DNA from: Zymomonas sp.
GTDB lineage: Bacteria; Pseudomonadota; Alphaproteobacteria; Sphingomonadales; Sphingomonadaceae
Assembly: GCA_027489105.1 (NCBI GenBank)
Contig: JAIYAJ010000544.1
Span: 1 to 40,563, forward strand
Length of the DNA stretch: 40,563 nt
Direction: 5' to 3'
Part shown: positions 31,561 through 38,222 of the stretch, piece by piece
How the letters are laid out: each line of letters begins with the position of its first letter
Position numbering within the stretch: the stretch's first letter is position 1
Translations under genes and position numbers: made by a program
Notes under the pieces: model-generated
The model's database searches: none
Told to the model about the DNA's origin: nothing
Seen by the model: only the letters and a program-made list of their open reading frames with translations

Positions 31561-31620
31561 GGTGTTCCTCGTTTTTGTCAGTGGGCGGATGTGGCCGGGG
31601 TTGCCCCCGGCCAGCCGGGC

Positions 31621-32076
31621 TTACTCCTCGCCGGGTGCGTCGCCCTCGGCGGGCGCGGTATCAAGGGCGATGAAATCCTCGTCGGCCTCCTCCTCAGGAT
31701 CGACGGGCTCAATGAGGAGGTCGCCGCCGCCGAGTGACGTGATGGCGGCTTCAAGGTTGGCGATGGTCAGGGCGATTGCGTCGGCCCGTGCCACGAGCCG
31801 GGCCAGTTCATCATTGCCGTTGCGGTAGGCCGGGACGCCGAAGCCCCAATTCGCCATGCGGCTGAGCGTCTTGTTCGTGTAGATGTCGGCGTTCTCGACG
31901 CTCACGGCGCGGACGCCCAGCTTCGTGTCATGCTTGATGCAGAGCCCGTTCGAGAACATCACCACATGGCCCTGAGGGCGGAGGCCCTTGAGGACCTTGC
32001 GGCGGTGCATGAACATGCTGATGGCCTCGGCGGCGACGGTGCGTGCTTCCGGGGTCGTGAGGTTGGCGGTCGTCAT
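31621..32076 (-). CDS. Hypothetical protein, first gene of operon L4
   Basis: A 151-residue protein from ATG 32076 with GAAGGA upstream; a start at 32151 would lie inside the promoter. It contains AEAISMFMHRRKVLKGLRPQ and HVVMFSNGLCIKHDTKLGV and ends in a highly acidic tail (PEEEADEDF). Acidic early proteins may mimic DNA or bind host proteins, but this is speculation. Function unknown. Confidence 0.72.
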   Translation of the reverse strand: MTTANLTTPEARTVAAEAISMFMHRRKVLKGLRPQGHVVMFSNGLCIKHDTKLGVRAVSVENADIYTNKTLSRMANWGFGVPAYRNGNDELARLVARADAIALTIANLEAAITSLGGGDLLIEPVDPEEEADEDFIALDTAPAEGDAPGEE

Positions 32077-32119
32077 GGTTTTCAGTCCTTCGTGTTGTGG
32101 GCCTCGGCCCGTTGAGTAA

Positions 32120-32151
32120 GGGTAAGATATACCCTCAGGATGTAGGGTCAA
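32120..32151 (-). promoter_or_regulatory. Leftward promoter/operator of L4
   Basis: Minus strand: TTGACC (32146-32151), 16-nt spacer, TATCTT (32124-32129) in the palindrome GGGTAAGATATACCC (32120-32134). A GGAAA-N3-TTTCC site lies upstream at 32161-32173. Confidence 0.7.
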
Positions 32152-32154
32152 GCC

Positions 32155-32355
32155 CTAATTGGAAAGTTTTTCCAAAATCTTTTGGACGCGGCTCTCGGCC
32201 TCGCCCTTGGTGTTGTGGACCTCAATGAGCCCGCGCTCGTCCTCAAGGCTCCAGAAGGTGCCGAAGCGCCCTTCCCGCTCGCGCGTCTCAAGCGTGCCCG
32301 CCTTGATCGCGATGGCGATGGCGAGGTCGGTAGCGGAGCAGAGGGAAAGGCGCAT
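32155..32355 (-). CDS. Small hypothetical protein
   Basis: A 66-residue protein: SATDLAIAIAIKAGTLETRE, then a C-terminal helix AESRVQKILEKL. It lies between two leftward promoters. No family recognised. Confidence 0.64.
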   Translation of the reverse strand: MRLSLCSATDLAIAIAIKAGTLETREREGRFGTFWSLEDERGLIEVHNTKGEAESRVQKILEKLSN

Positions 32356-32392
32356 GGTAGGCTCTCCTATGGGCGGAATTACCCGGTGATTT

Positions 32393-32587
32393 TCAGATGA
32401 AACCCGCGTGAAGGCCGCAAGTCGTTTTGCCGTTTGTGGTCCTGAATGACCAAAGCGCCTTTGCTCGGCTCTTTGGGTGGTTGGACGGGTGAGCGCCCTC
32501 GAACCATTTGTTGATGAGCGTCACCTCCTCAGGGGTGCATTCTGTCTCAAGTTTGTATCCGTACTTTTTGCGCTGATCGGCGTTCAT
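32393..32587 (-). CDS. Small hypothetical protein, first gene of operon L5
   Basis: A 64-residue protein starting MNADQRKKYGYKLETECT, about 22 nt downstream of the 32609 palindrome. It is basic and has Trp-containing segments (INKWFEGAHPSNHPKSR). Function unknown. Confidence 0.66.
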   Translation of the reverse strand: MNADQRKKYGYKLETECTPEEVTLINKWFEGAHPSNHPKSRAKALWSFRTTNGKTTCGLHAGFI

Positions 32588-32608
32588 CGTTCTCTCCGTG
32601 GTTAGTGA

Positions 32609-32640
32609 GGGTAATATATACCCCTCCCCACATAGGTCAA
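32609..32640 (-). promoter_or_regulatory. Leftward promoter/operator of L5
   Basis: Minus strand: TTGACC (32635-32640), 16-nt spacer, TATATT (32613-32618) inside GGGTAATATATACCC (32609-32623), the same palindrome as at 29945. Confidence 0.72.
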
Positions 32641-32694
32641 GCCCTATTTTGCATTTTTTTCCAAAAATGTTTGGGCGTGCCAGAATGTCGCGGA

Positions 32695-32722
32695 TTGACG
32701 CCGCGTGGCCGGGAGGTATGTT
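32695..32722 (+). promoter_or_regulatory. Candidate rightward promoter for the 32747 operon
   Basis: TTGACG (32695-32700), 16-nt spacer, TATGTT (32717-32722). It is divergent from L5 and lies 25 nt before the ATG at 32747. No palindrome is seen over it. Confidence 0.5.
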
Positions 32723-32746
32723 GCACCCCTCTCAGGGAGTGACCTC

Positions 32747-32971
32747 ATGGCCGATGACGCCAACACCGCCGCCGATCAGGAGTTCAAGCGCCTGTCTCGC
32801 GCCTTCAATCGCTGGATGTCCGATTTCCTTGGCGACCCGGCCAGCTATGAGCCGTTCCGCGAAACGACCGAGAACTTCCTTCGCGAGCGCACTGACGGCG
32901 TTGAGCCGACCTATGGCGACCAATGCGCCGCCACGCTGATGACCCTTCTGGAAATGGACGCACCGAAATGA
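32747..32971 (+). CDS. Hypothetical protein, first gene of the rightward middle operon
   Basis: A 74-residue protein from ATG 32747 (AGGGAG upstream). It is largely helical and acidic: QEFKRLSRAFNRWMSDFLGD, then TYGDQCAATLMTLLEM. No family recognised. The stop overlaps the next ATG. Confidence 0.7.
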   Translation: MADDANTAADQEFKRLSRAFNRWMSDFLGDPASYEPFRETTENFLRERTDGVEPTYGDQCAATLMTLLEMDAPK

Positions 32972-33297
32972 CGGGCCTCGCCGCACTGATCGCTCAGGCC
33001 GCCGCCGCGACCGTGGCCGCAGTTGACGCCGTGGGCTACCGCGCACAGGAAGCGGCTGATGCCGCAAAGCGCATGGGCCTGAGCCTTGCCGCTCTTGAGG
33101 TGGTGACCCTGACCGATGGCGCACCGCCTAAGCCGCACCGCCTGACGTTCACGCGCCACCCCGGCGCTCGCAAGAACAAACACATGCGCCGGAAGCGCGC
33201 CTATGCCCCGGTGTGGGCCTTGGTGGACGGGCATGATGGTGAGGAGCCTGTGCGGGTGTGGAAGCGTGTCGGCCTCAAGGTGTTCCGTCATGGGTAA
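32968..33297 (+). CDS. Hypothetical protein with basic C-terminal domain
   Basis: A 109-residue protein from ATG 32968 (ATGA overlap). The N-terminal half is an Ala-rich helix; the C-terminal half is basic (TRHPGARKNKHMRRKRAY) and ends VRVWKRVGLKVFRHG. Function unknown; nucleic-acid binding possible. Confidence 0.68.
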   Translation: MTGLAALIAQAAAATVAAVDAVGYRAQEAADAAKRMGLSLAALEVVTLTDGAPPKPHRLTFTRHPGARKNKHMRRKRAYAPVWALVDGHDGEEPVRVWKRVGLKVFRHG

Positions 33298-33484
33298 GCG
33301 CAAGACGTTGAAGGCCGCCTTTGGTCGCGCCGTCCTCAGGGTTTCCGCATGGTGCTTTGGCTCGGCTTTTACGCTGTGGGCTATGGACCGCGCCGTCATG
33401 GTGACCGATGACAAGCTGGCGTTCGTGGGCCTGTGCCTCCTCATCGTGGGTGGCGTGGCCCTGTTGGCTGATGCCGAGTGGTGA
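33290..33484 (+). CDS. Small membrane protein
   Basis: A 64-residue protein from ATG 33290, basic at the N-terminus, with two hydrophobic segments (LRVSAWCFGSAFTLWAM and LAFVGLCLLIVGGVALL). It may be an early membrane protein. It overlaps the previous gene by 8 nt. Confidence 0.68.
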   Translation: MGKRKTLKAAFGRAVLRVSAWCFGSAFTLWAMDRAVMVTDDKLAFVGLCLLIVGGVALLADAEW

Positions 33485-33507
33485 CGTGAGCGTGACGTGA
33501 CAGTGAC
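33481..33507. repeat. GTGAC cluster related to the origin iterons
   Basis: Four GTGAC units occur in 27 bp across a gene junction. The first 13 bp, GTGACGTGAGCGT, also occur at 27757-27769 beside iteron block 1. It may be a second binding site for the initiator. Confidence 0.5.
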
Positions 33508-33901
33508 GACCGACCAACGCAGTGAGGAGGCCAAAGCCTATCGGCACCTCTACGGTTCGCCTGTCTGGACCGCCATGTCTCGCGCCCAGCGTCAGGCCGA
33601 GCCCTTGTGCCGCATGTGCATGGCCGAGGGACGGGTGACCGCTGGTGAGGTGGCCGATCACGTCATCCCGCACAAGGGCGATGAGGTCATGTTCTGGACC
33701 GGGGAACTGCAGACCCTCTGCGCGCCCTGTCACAACGGGCCGAAACAACTCATCGAGAAGCGAGGGTATGATACGCGCGTCTCGGCGCTCACTGGCTGGC
33801 CTGAGGACCCAAAGCATCCGGCGAACCGTGGCTTCGTCTCTCGCTCGCCCACGGCCCTGCCAGCGCGTCAGGGTGACACTCAGTCCGAATTGGAACTATA
33901 G
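33497..33901 (+). CDS. HNH endonuclease (packaging-type)
   Basis: A 134-residue nuclease from GTG 33497. CRMC and CAPC pairs flank ADHVIPHKGDEVMFW and a final CHNGPKQ, a good HNH core. N-terminal YGSPVWTAMSRAQRQAEPLC resembles HNH proteins encoded near terminases in HK97-like phages, which are needed with terminase for DNA cleavage. Here it lies 5 kb upstream of terS, which is less usual. The GTGAC cluster overlaps its start. Confidence 0.86.
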   Translation: MTVTTDQRSEEAKAYRHLYGSPVWTAMSRAQRQAEPLCRMCMAEGRVTAGEVADHVIPHKGDEVMFWTGELQTLCAPCHNGPKQLIEKRGYDTRVSALTGWPEDPKHPANRGFVSRSPTALPARQGDTQSELEL

Positions 33902-33972
33902 GGGGGGTATGTCGCCCGCAGGGTGCGTCCGCTTCCTGACCGGGTGCGGCGTTTTTCGATCATAAACCGTAG

Positions 33973-34007
33973 CAATTCAGCAACACGCCTCCAACAATTC
34001 TGCAACA
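33973..34007. repeat. Two direct repeats before the ParB-like gene
   Basis: CAATTCAGCAACA (33973-33985) and CAATTCTGCAACA (33995-34007) match at 12 of 13 positions and start 22 bp apart, about two helical turns. They lie just before the ParB-like start and could be its binding site. Confidence 0.5.
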
Positions 34008-34014
34008 GGGATAC

Positions 34015-34698
34015 ATGATGCCCCGCCGCCCCGCCGCCGCCCTTGACACGCCCTCGCCGGACGCCGCCGCCCCGGCGTCTCCTCCGTGGACCGCCCACAA
34101 AATCGAGCAGCGGAAGGTCGCCGCGCTGCGCGCCGCCCCGAACAACCCGCGCACCCACTCAGCCAAGCAGATTGAGCAACTGGTCGCCGCGATCCGCGAA
34201 TGGGGCTTCACGATCCCGCTGCTCGTGACGGGCGACGGCGAAATCATCGCCGGACACGGGCGCTGGATGGCCGCCAAGCAGGCCGGGCTGGTCAAGGTGC
34301 CCTGTATCGTGGCGGACCATTGGACCGACGCCCAGCGCCGGGCCTATGTGCTGGCTGACAATCAGCTTGCCGCGAACTCGGCGTGGGACATCGACCTCGC
34401 CGCGACCGAGATGATTGAGATTGAGGCCGCCGGGTTCGACCTCGCGAAAATCGGCTTCTCGGAAAGTCAGCTTGCCGGGTTCTTCACGCCTGAGCCTGAC
34501 GAAATCCGCGACGGCCTGCAGGGCTCGGGCGAAGGCAAGAGCGACGGGGCGTTCGGCGTCATGGTCGTCGTCGGCCCGTATCGCCAGAGCGTGACCCGTG
34601 AGCAGATGGAGGTCTGGCTCGCGATGATCCGGGCCGAGGGCAACGACGACAAGAACGAAATCAACGCGGTCATCCTCAACCGCCTCGGGATTTCCTGA
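34015..34698 (+). CDS. ParB N-terminal-domain protein
   Basis: A 227-residue protein from ATG 34015 (or 34018), with AGGGA upstream. Residues about 30-125 match the ParB/Srx-like fold: NNPRTHSAKQIEQLVAAIRE, then GDGEIIAGHGRWMAAKQAG and YVLADNQLAANSAWD. In many phages this domain is fused to a DNA methylase; here the C-terminal part (residues about 170-227) is short and carries no methylase motif. The 38-residue Ala/Pro-rich N-terminus is probably disordered. The fusion gene follows after 1 nt. Confidence 0.84.
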   Translation: MMPRRPAAALDTPSPDAAAPASPPWTAHKIEQRKVAALRAAPNNPRTHSAKQIEQLVAAIREWGFTIPLLVTGDGEIIAGHGRWMAAKQAGLVKVPCIVADHWTDAQRRAYVLADNQLAANSAWDIDLAATEMIEIEAAGFDLAKIGFSESQLAGFFTPEPDEIRDGLQGSGEGKSDGAFGVMVVVGPYRQSVTREQMEVWLAMIRAEGNDDKNEINAVILNRLGIS

Positions 34699-34699
34699 C

Positions 34700-36208
34700 A
34701 TGACCTCACGGCTCCTGCCGCTCAACGCGATCCGGCCTTCAACCTACAACCCACGCAAGGCCGACCCGCGCCGTCTCGCGCTGGTTCGCATGAGCCTGAC
34801 GAAACTCGGCTTCGTGCTTCCGTTGATCGCGGACAACGATGGGGAAATAATCTCAGGCCACCAACGGCACTGGATCGCGACGCAGATGGGCCTGACCCAC
34901 GTTCCCGTGGTGAGCCTCCCCATTGCCGACCTCGATACGCGCCGGGCGCTCAACATCGTTTTCAATCGCGGCACGAACGACATGAGCGTTCTTGACCATT
35001 CGTCTGGCATGACGCGCCAGCTTGTTGAGCAGAACGTGCGCGCGGTCGCGGACAGCTTTCCCGATGCGACCGATATGTTTCCTTGCCTGCAGGCGGAGGT
35101 GACCGGGCTTGAGCAGTTCGTTGAGTACGCCCGGCCCCGCTACGATCACCACATGCGGAACATGGCGCGGGCGCTCTACAACCGCGTGAAGCTAAAAATG
35201 CCGATTGTAGCCACGCGCTCAGGCCGCGTCGTGAATGGGCTCGGGCGGGTCCAGTACGGCATGGAAAGCGGCAACCGCGAATGGCCCGTGGTGTGGGTGA
35301 GCGAGGCTCAGGCGGAGTTCACGGGCCAGATGCTCAACCTCTTGAGCATGGACTTCGACATCGGTGACCGATACTCGGACCTCCTGCGCTACAACTCCTT
35401 CCGGCGGTCGCGGCTCAAACGTCAGGGGCTCGGCATGGGCTTTATCGCCGCCCTGCCTCAGAAGAACTCGCGCACCAAGGACTTTGACATCACCGATCCA
35501 CGCGACGCCCTGATGTGGAAGCGGACCTATGGCCGCCGCGTCGTGGATTTCGGGGCCGGGCATTTGCGCGAAACCGAAATGCTGCGCGCCGCCGGGGTGG
35601 AGGTCGCGGCCTTTGAACCTTTCTACATTGGCTCAGGAAACGACATCGACCGTCCGGCGGCCCTGACCCTCACAAAAGAGTTTCTGCGCGTGGTGAGCGA
35701 TCCCACGCGGTTTGACAGCGTGTTTGTCTCCTCCGTCATGAACTCGGTTCCGTTTCGCAAGGACCGTGAGCATATCGTGCGCCTGTGCGCCGCCCTGTGC
35801 GACGACCGGACGACCTTTCACGTCAACGCGATGACGACCCTTCATCCGGCCTTCAAGGCGGTCACGGTGGGCGCTTCATTCAGCGAGCGCGGTCAGACGG
35901 GCGCGGGCTTCGCGCTGGACTATGAGCCGGGCATCGCGCTCGGTGAGTTCATGTCGCAGCCGAAGGTCCAGAAGTTCCACGACCCGGCGGAGTTCTACGA
36001 CCTCCTCAAGACGGGCTTTGAAGCGGTGGAGGTCAAGCTGTCGGGCGACTACCTTTACGCTCGGTGCAAGACGCCTAAGCGCGACCTCGCCGCGTTGCGC
36101 GAGGCTATCGAGTTCGAGTTCGACCTCCCTTATCCGGACGGCTTCAAGATGGGCTTGGTCGCCGAGGCCAAGGCCGCGTTCGGCAACCGCCTCGGGGTGA
36201 CGCTGTGA
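34700..36208 (+). CDS. Tandem ParB-like domains fused to a SAM-enzyme-like domain
   Basis: A 502-residue protein. Residues 1-95 are a ParB domain (YNPRKADPRRLALVRMSLTK, then GEIISGHQRHWIATQMGL). Residues about 155-215 look like a second ParB-like fold (MPIVATRSGRVVNGLGRVQY). Residues about 270-400 resemble a Rossmann methyltransferase: VVDFGAGHLRETEML (motif I), VAAFEPF (acidic loop), then SSVMNSVPFRKDREHIVRL. The last resembles the 'VLNVIE..ER' of phosphorothioation-associated putative methyltransferases, not the (D/N/S)PPY of base methylases. The substrate may be DNA or a DNA-bound partner. Confidence 0.78.
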   Translation: MTSRLLPLNAIRPSTYNPRKADPRRLALVRMSLTKLGFVLPLIADNDGEIISGHQRHWIATQMGLTHVPVVSLPIADLDTRRALNIVFNRGTNDMSVLDHSSGMTRQLVEQNVRAVADSFPDATDMFPCLQAEVTGLEQFVEYARPRYDHHMRNMARALYNRVKLKMPIVATRSGRVVNGLGRVQYGMESGNREWPVVWVSEAQAEFTGQMLNLLSMDFDIGDRYSDLLRYNSFRRSRLKRQGLGMGFIAALPQKNSRTKDFDITDPRDALMWKRTYGRRVVDFGAGHLRETEMLRAAGVEVAAFEPFYIGSGNDIDRPAALTLTKEFLRVVSDPTRFDSVFVSSVMNSVPFRKDREHIVRLCAALCDDRTTFHVNAMTTLHPAFKAVTVGASFSERGQTGAGFALDYEPGIALGEFMSQPKVQKFHDPAEFYDLLKTGFEAVEVKLSGDYLYARCKTPKRDLAALREAIEFEFDLPYPDGFKMGLVAEAKAAFGNRLGVTL

Positions 36209-36639
36209 TCTACCTTCTGGACCTGAATTTCACGCTGGTTGCCAACTCGCACCGGAAGGCCAAGCCGTTCTCGGTCCAGATTGAGGGCGAGGAGTATCGC
36301 GACGACCTCGTGAAGCGGTTGCGCGGTGAGCGCGTGCTGATGCTGACCGCCCGGCCTGACCGCTACGCGCTTGAGACGCTGGACAGCATCGAGCGAAAGA
36401 CGGGCGGCTGGCGACCGGAGCGGGCGTTCTTCAATTCGATGGACAAGCCGCCGCCGGAAGCGAAGCGCCTCATGCTCGATCACTACGTCTTGCCGGACTA
36501 TCCCGCGCCGTTCCTAGCCATCGAAAGCAACCCGGCGACCCGCGCGATGTACGCCTCGAAAGGGATCGAGGCCGTCACCTACAAGCAGTTCATGCAGCGG
36601 CCCGCGCCGGGTTCGCCGCATACGGCTGACCCGTCTTGA
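36205..36639 (+). CDS. HAD-like protein, divergent active site
   Basis: A 144-residue protein from GTG 36205 (4-nt overlap). LLDLNFTLV gives the HAD nucleophile Asp, but the usual second Asp is Asn (DLN). MLTARP provides the motif II Thr. A motif IV-like LAIESNPATRAMYASKG has Glu/Asn in place of Asp pairs. It could be a phosphatase with altered chemistry or a binding protein. Coupling to the ParB fusion suggests shared function. Its 3' end overlaps the convergent HTH gene by 50 bp. Confidence 0.74.
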   Translation: MIYLLDLNFTLVANSHRKAKPFSVQIEGEEYRDDLVKRLRGERVLMLTARPDRYALETLDSIERKTGGWRPERAFFNSMDKPPPEAKRLMLDHYVLPDYPAPFLAIESNPATRAMYASKGIEAVTYKQFMQRPAPGSPHTADPS

Positions 36640-36802
36640 GGGCGAGCAGTTCGAACGCCCACTCTGGCGGCTGCGTGGTGCGGCTCGGCTGCAGCCACGC
36701 CTTGATGGTTGGCCGTGAGACGTGAAGGCACTCGGCGGCGGCGGCGTAGGTCATGCCCGCCGTCTGCATCATCGCCCTAAATCGTGCCTTTGCGTCCGCC
36801 AC
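36590..36802 (-). CDS. HTH protein, end of the amidoligase operon
   Basis: A 70-residue protein from GTG 36802, six nt after GGAGGG. The motif MTYAAAAECLHVSRPTIKAW is a helix-turn-helix. The longer reading from 36916 would lie within the preceding gene, so the GTG is preferred. It overlaps the cyclotransferase gene by 26 bp and converges with the HAD gene. Probably autoregulates this operon. Confidence 0.72.
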   Translation of the reverse strand: MADAKARFRAMMQTAGMTYAAAAECLHVSRPTIKAWLQPSRTTQPPEWAFELLALKTGQPYAANPARAAA

Positions 36803-37244
36803 GGTGCCCTCCCTCAGACGCGGCCACGGCGGCGTCCAGATGTGAAATAGGGATGCCGAAGTCCACGTATCCCTGACGAACCGCATCATAGTAGTAGCCG
36901 CTCGGGGGGGCAACATACCCGCCCCGGTTCATTTTGTAGGTGAGGACCGGGTCGCCCTTACGCCCGCCGGGCAACTGCGTTTTCATCCAGAGGCGGCGAT
37001 ACATGCCGCCGTGCGGGTTGCTCTCGCGGAAGCCCTCATAACGGTCAAGCGCCTTGAGGCAGTCGTCCGTGATTTCCCAAATCGCGCCGAGGCAAAAGTC
37101 GCCCTCCGATTTCACGATGTCCAGCACGCCCCGGAAAACGATTTTCCAGCCGGGCAGTTCCGCGAGGTGCAGGGGTTGCGCTTTCGGGCACCGCTGCGCC
37201 ATTTGGCGAAGGTTAAGGTTCGATCCGTAGGCAAAGTAGAGCAT
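36777..37244 (-). CDS. Gamma-glutamyl cyclotransferase-like protein (AIG2/GGCT fold)
   Basis: A 155-residue protein with FAYGSNL at residues 4-10 (the P-loop-like motif of the fold) and LDRYEGF around residue 66-72, placing Glu70 at the position of the catalytic acid. These are the two diagnostic features of gamma-glutamyl cyclotransferases, which release 5-oxoproline from gamma-glutamyl amines or peptides. The central GGMYRRLWMKTQLPGG also fits. It lies downstream of the amidoligase, a pairing known from bacterial and phage gene neighbourhoods. Confidence 0.85.
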   Translation of the reverse strand: MLYFAYGSNLNLRQMAQRCPKAQPLHLAELPGWKIVFRGVLDIVKSEGDFCLGAIWEITDDCLKALDRYEGFRESNPHGGMYRRLWMKTQLPGGRKGDPVLTYKMNRGGYVAPPSGYYYDAVRQGYVDFGIPISHLDAAVAASEGGHRGGRKGTI

Positions 37245-37282
37245 GGGTGTTCTCCGGTTCTGAGTGAGAGAGGGGCCGCCGA

Positions 37283-38128
37283 TTACTCGGCGGCTGAGGG
37301 GGTGCGCTTGAGCCCGTTAAGGCGCTGGCGGTAAAAGGTTTGGACGGGCTTGAGCATTTCGAACATCTTGAAAAAGCGCGTCACTTCCTCGCCGGGCGTG
37401 ACCGTCTTTGTCGTGGTGCGGACGCGCGGCTTAGTGCGGGCGGCGACATCCGTGAAGGTGACGCACAGGGCGATCCAGTTGCCGACTTTGTCGGCGTTGA
37501 GGGTGCCTGAGTGCTGGCGGAACTCGATTGTCTTGTGGCGATACCACGCGGTCATGTTCAGCTTGAAGTAGCGGCAGCGGTCGCCGGAACCGTTGACCGT
37601 CTGGATCACGTCAGCGACCGTCTTGGCGCGCTTGATCGCCGTGAAGGCGCGGGCGACGCTGGCCTCGCTGTAATCGCCAAAGTGCGCGCGGTTGCTCTTG
37701 ATATACTGGTTGTTAGAGGCGCGGCGGCTCTCGGGCATGATGTGGTCGAAAAAGGTTTCGAACTTGATGTAGTTGAGGGCGACGCGGCGGAAAGCGTCGG
37801 CGGTCATGCCGTCAGTGCCGACATGGACGTGGAGCCCACACTTGTTGTCGATTGTGCAGCCCGCGTTGAGCATCGCCGTCACGATCTTGCGGGCCTGCTC
37901 GATGCCCTCCTCGCCGCGAAGGATGGGGCTGACGACCTCACATCCGCCGTAGCCGACTGAGTTGTCCGTCACGATTTTCCAGTAGGTCGTGGTGTTGTGG
38001 CTGTAATGGTCAGCGAAGCAGTTGAGGCGCGTCGCGGCCATGATCTGAGCGGACAGCCAATCGCGGTTCTTGCCCGCCGGAAGCTGACATTCAATTTCGA
38101 CACCGAAAGTGCGTGACGTGGTGAGCAT
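37283..38128 (-). CDS. Amidoligase (glutamine synthetase-like, Amidoligase_2)
   Basis: A 281-residue protein from ATG 38128; a start at 38185 would be inside the promoter. It carries FGVEIEC at residues 8-14 (metal-binding Glu residues), TDNSVGYGGCEVVSPIL at 54-70, CGLHVHVG at 97-104 and EFRQHSGTLN near 225, the standard order in Amidoligase_2 proteins. These are predicted ATP-dependent ligases that join a carboxylate to an amine. The substrate is unknown. It heads the leftward operon with the cyclotransferase and an HTH gene. Confidence 0.86.
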   Translation of the reverse strand: MLTTSRTFGVEIECQLPAGKNRDWLSAQIMAATRLNCFADHYSHNTTTYWKIVTDNSVGYGGCEVVSPILRGEEGIEQARKIVTAMLNAGCTIDNKCGLHVHVGTDGMTADAFRRVALNYIKFETFFDHIMPESRRASNNQYIKSNRAHFGDYSEASVARAFTAIKRAKTVADVIQTVNGSGDRCRYFKLNMTAWYRHKTIEFRQHSGTLNADKVGNWIALCVTFTDVAARTKPRVRTTTKTVTPGEEVTRFFKMFEMLKPVQTFYRQRLNGLKRTPSAAE

Positions 38129-38152
38129 GGTGAGGCTTTCCTTGTTGGCGTC

Positions 38153-38181
38153 TTGTGCGCCGTGTTGATAAGGGGTAATAT
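38153..38181 (+). promoter_or_regulatory. Candidate rightward (late) promoter
   Basis: TTGTGC (38153-38158), 17-nt spacer, TAATAT (38176-38181). The -10 sits inside the same palindrome that covers the leftward -10, so both promoters would respond to one operator. It leads into the 38223 gene and terminase genes. Confidence 0.55.
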
Positions 38182-38204
38182 ACACCCCTCACCAACCGAC
38201 GCAA
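38173..38204 (-). promoter_or_regulatory. Leftward promoter/operator of the amidoligase operon
   Basis: Minus strand: TTGCGT (38199-38204), 16-nt spacer, TATATT (38177-38182) within GGGTAATATACACCC (38173-38187). The -35 differs from the TTGACC of other leftward promoters, so it may be weaker or activator-dependent. Confidence 0.68.
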
Positions 38205-38222
38205 GAGGGGAAATGGAAAAAA

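Noticed and set aside
34015..34698. Plasmid-type ParB partition system
   Set aside because: No ParA is present and only the N-terminal domain is seen; phage ParB-like proteins next to terminase are usually tied to methylases or regulation.
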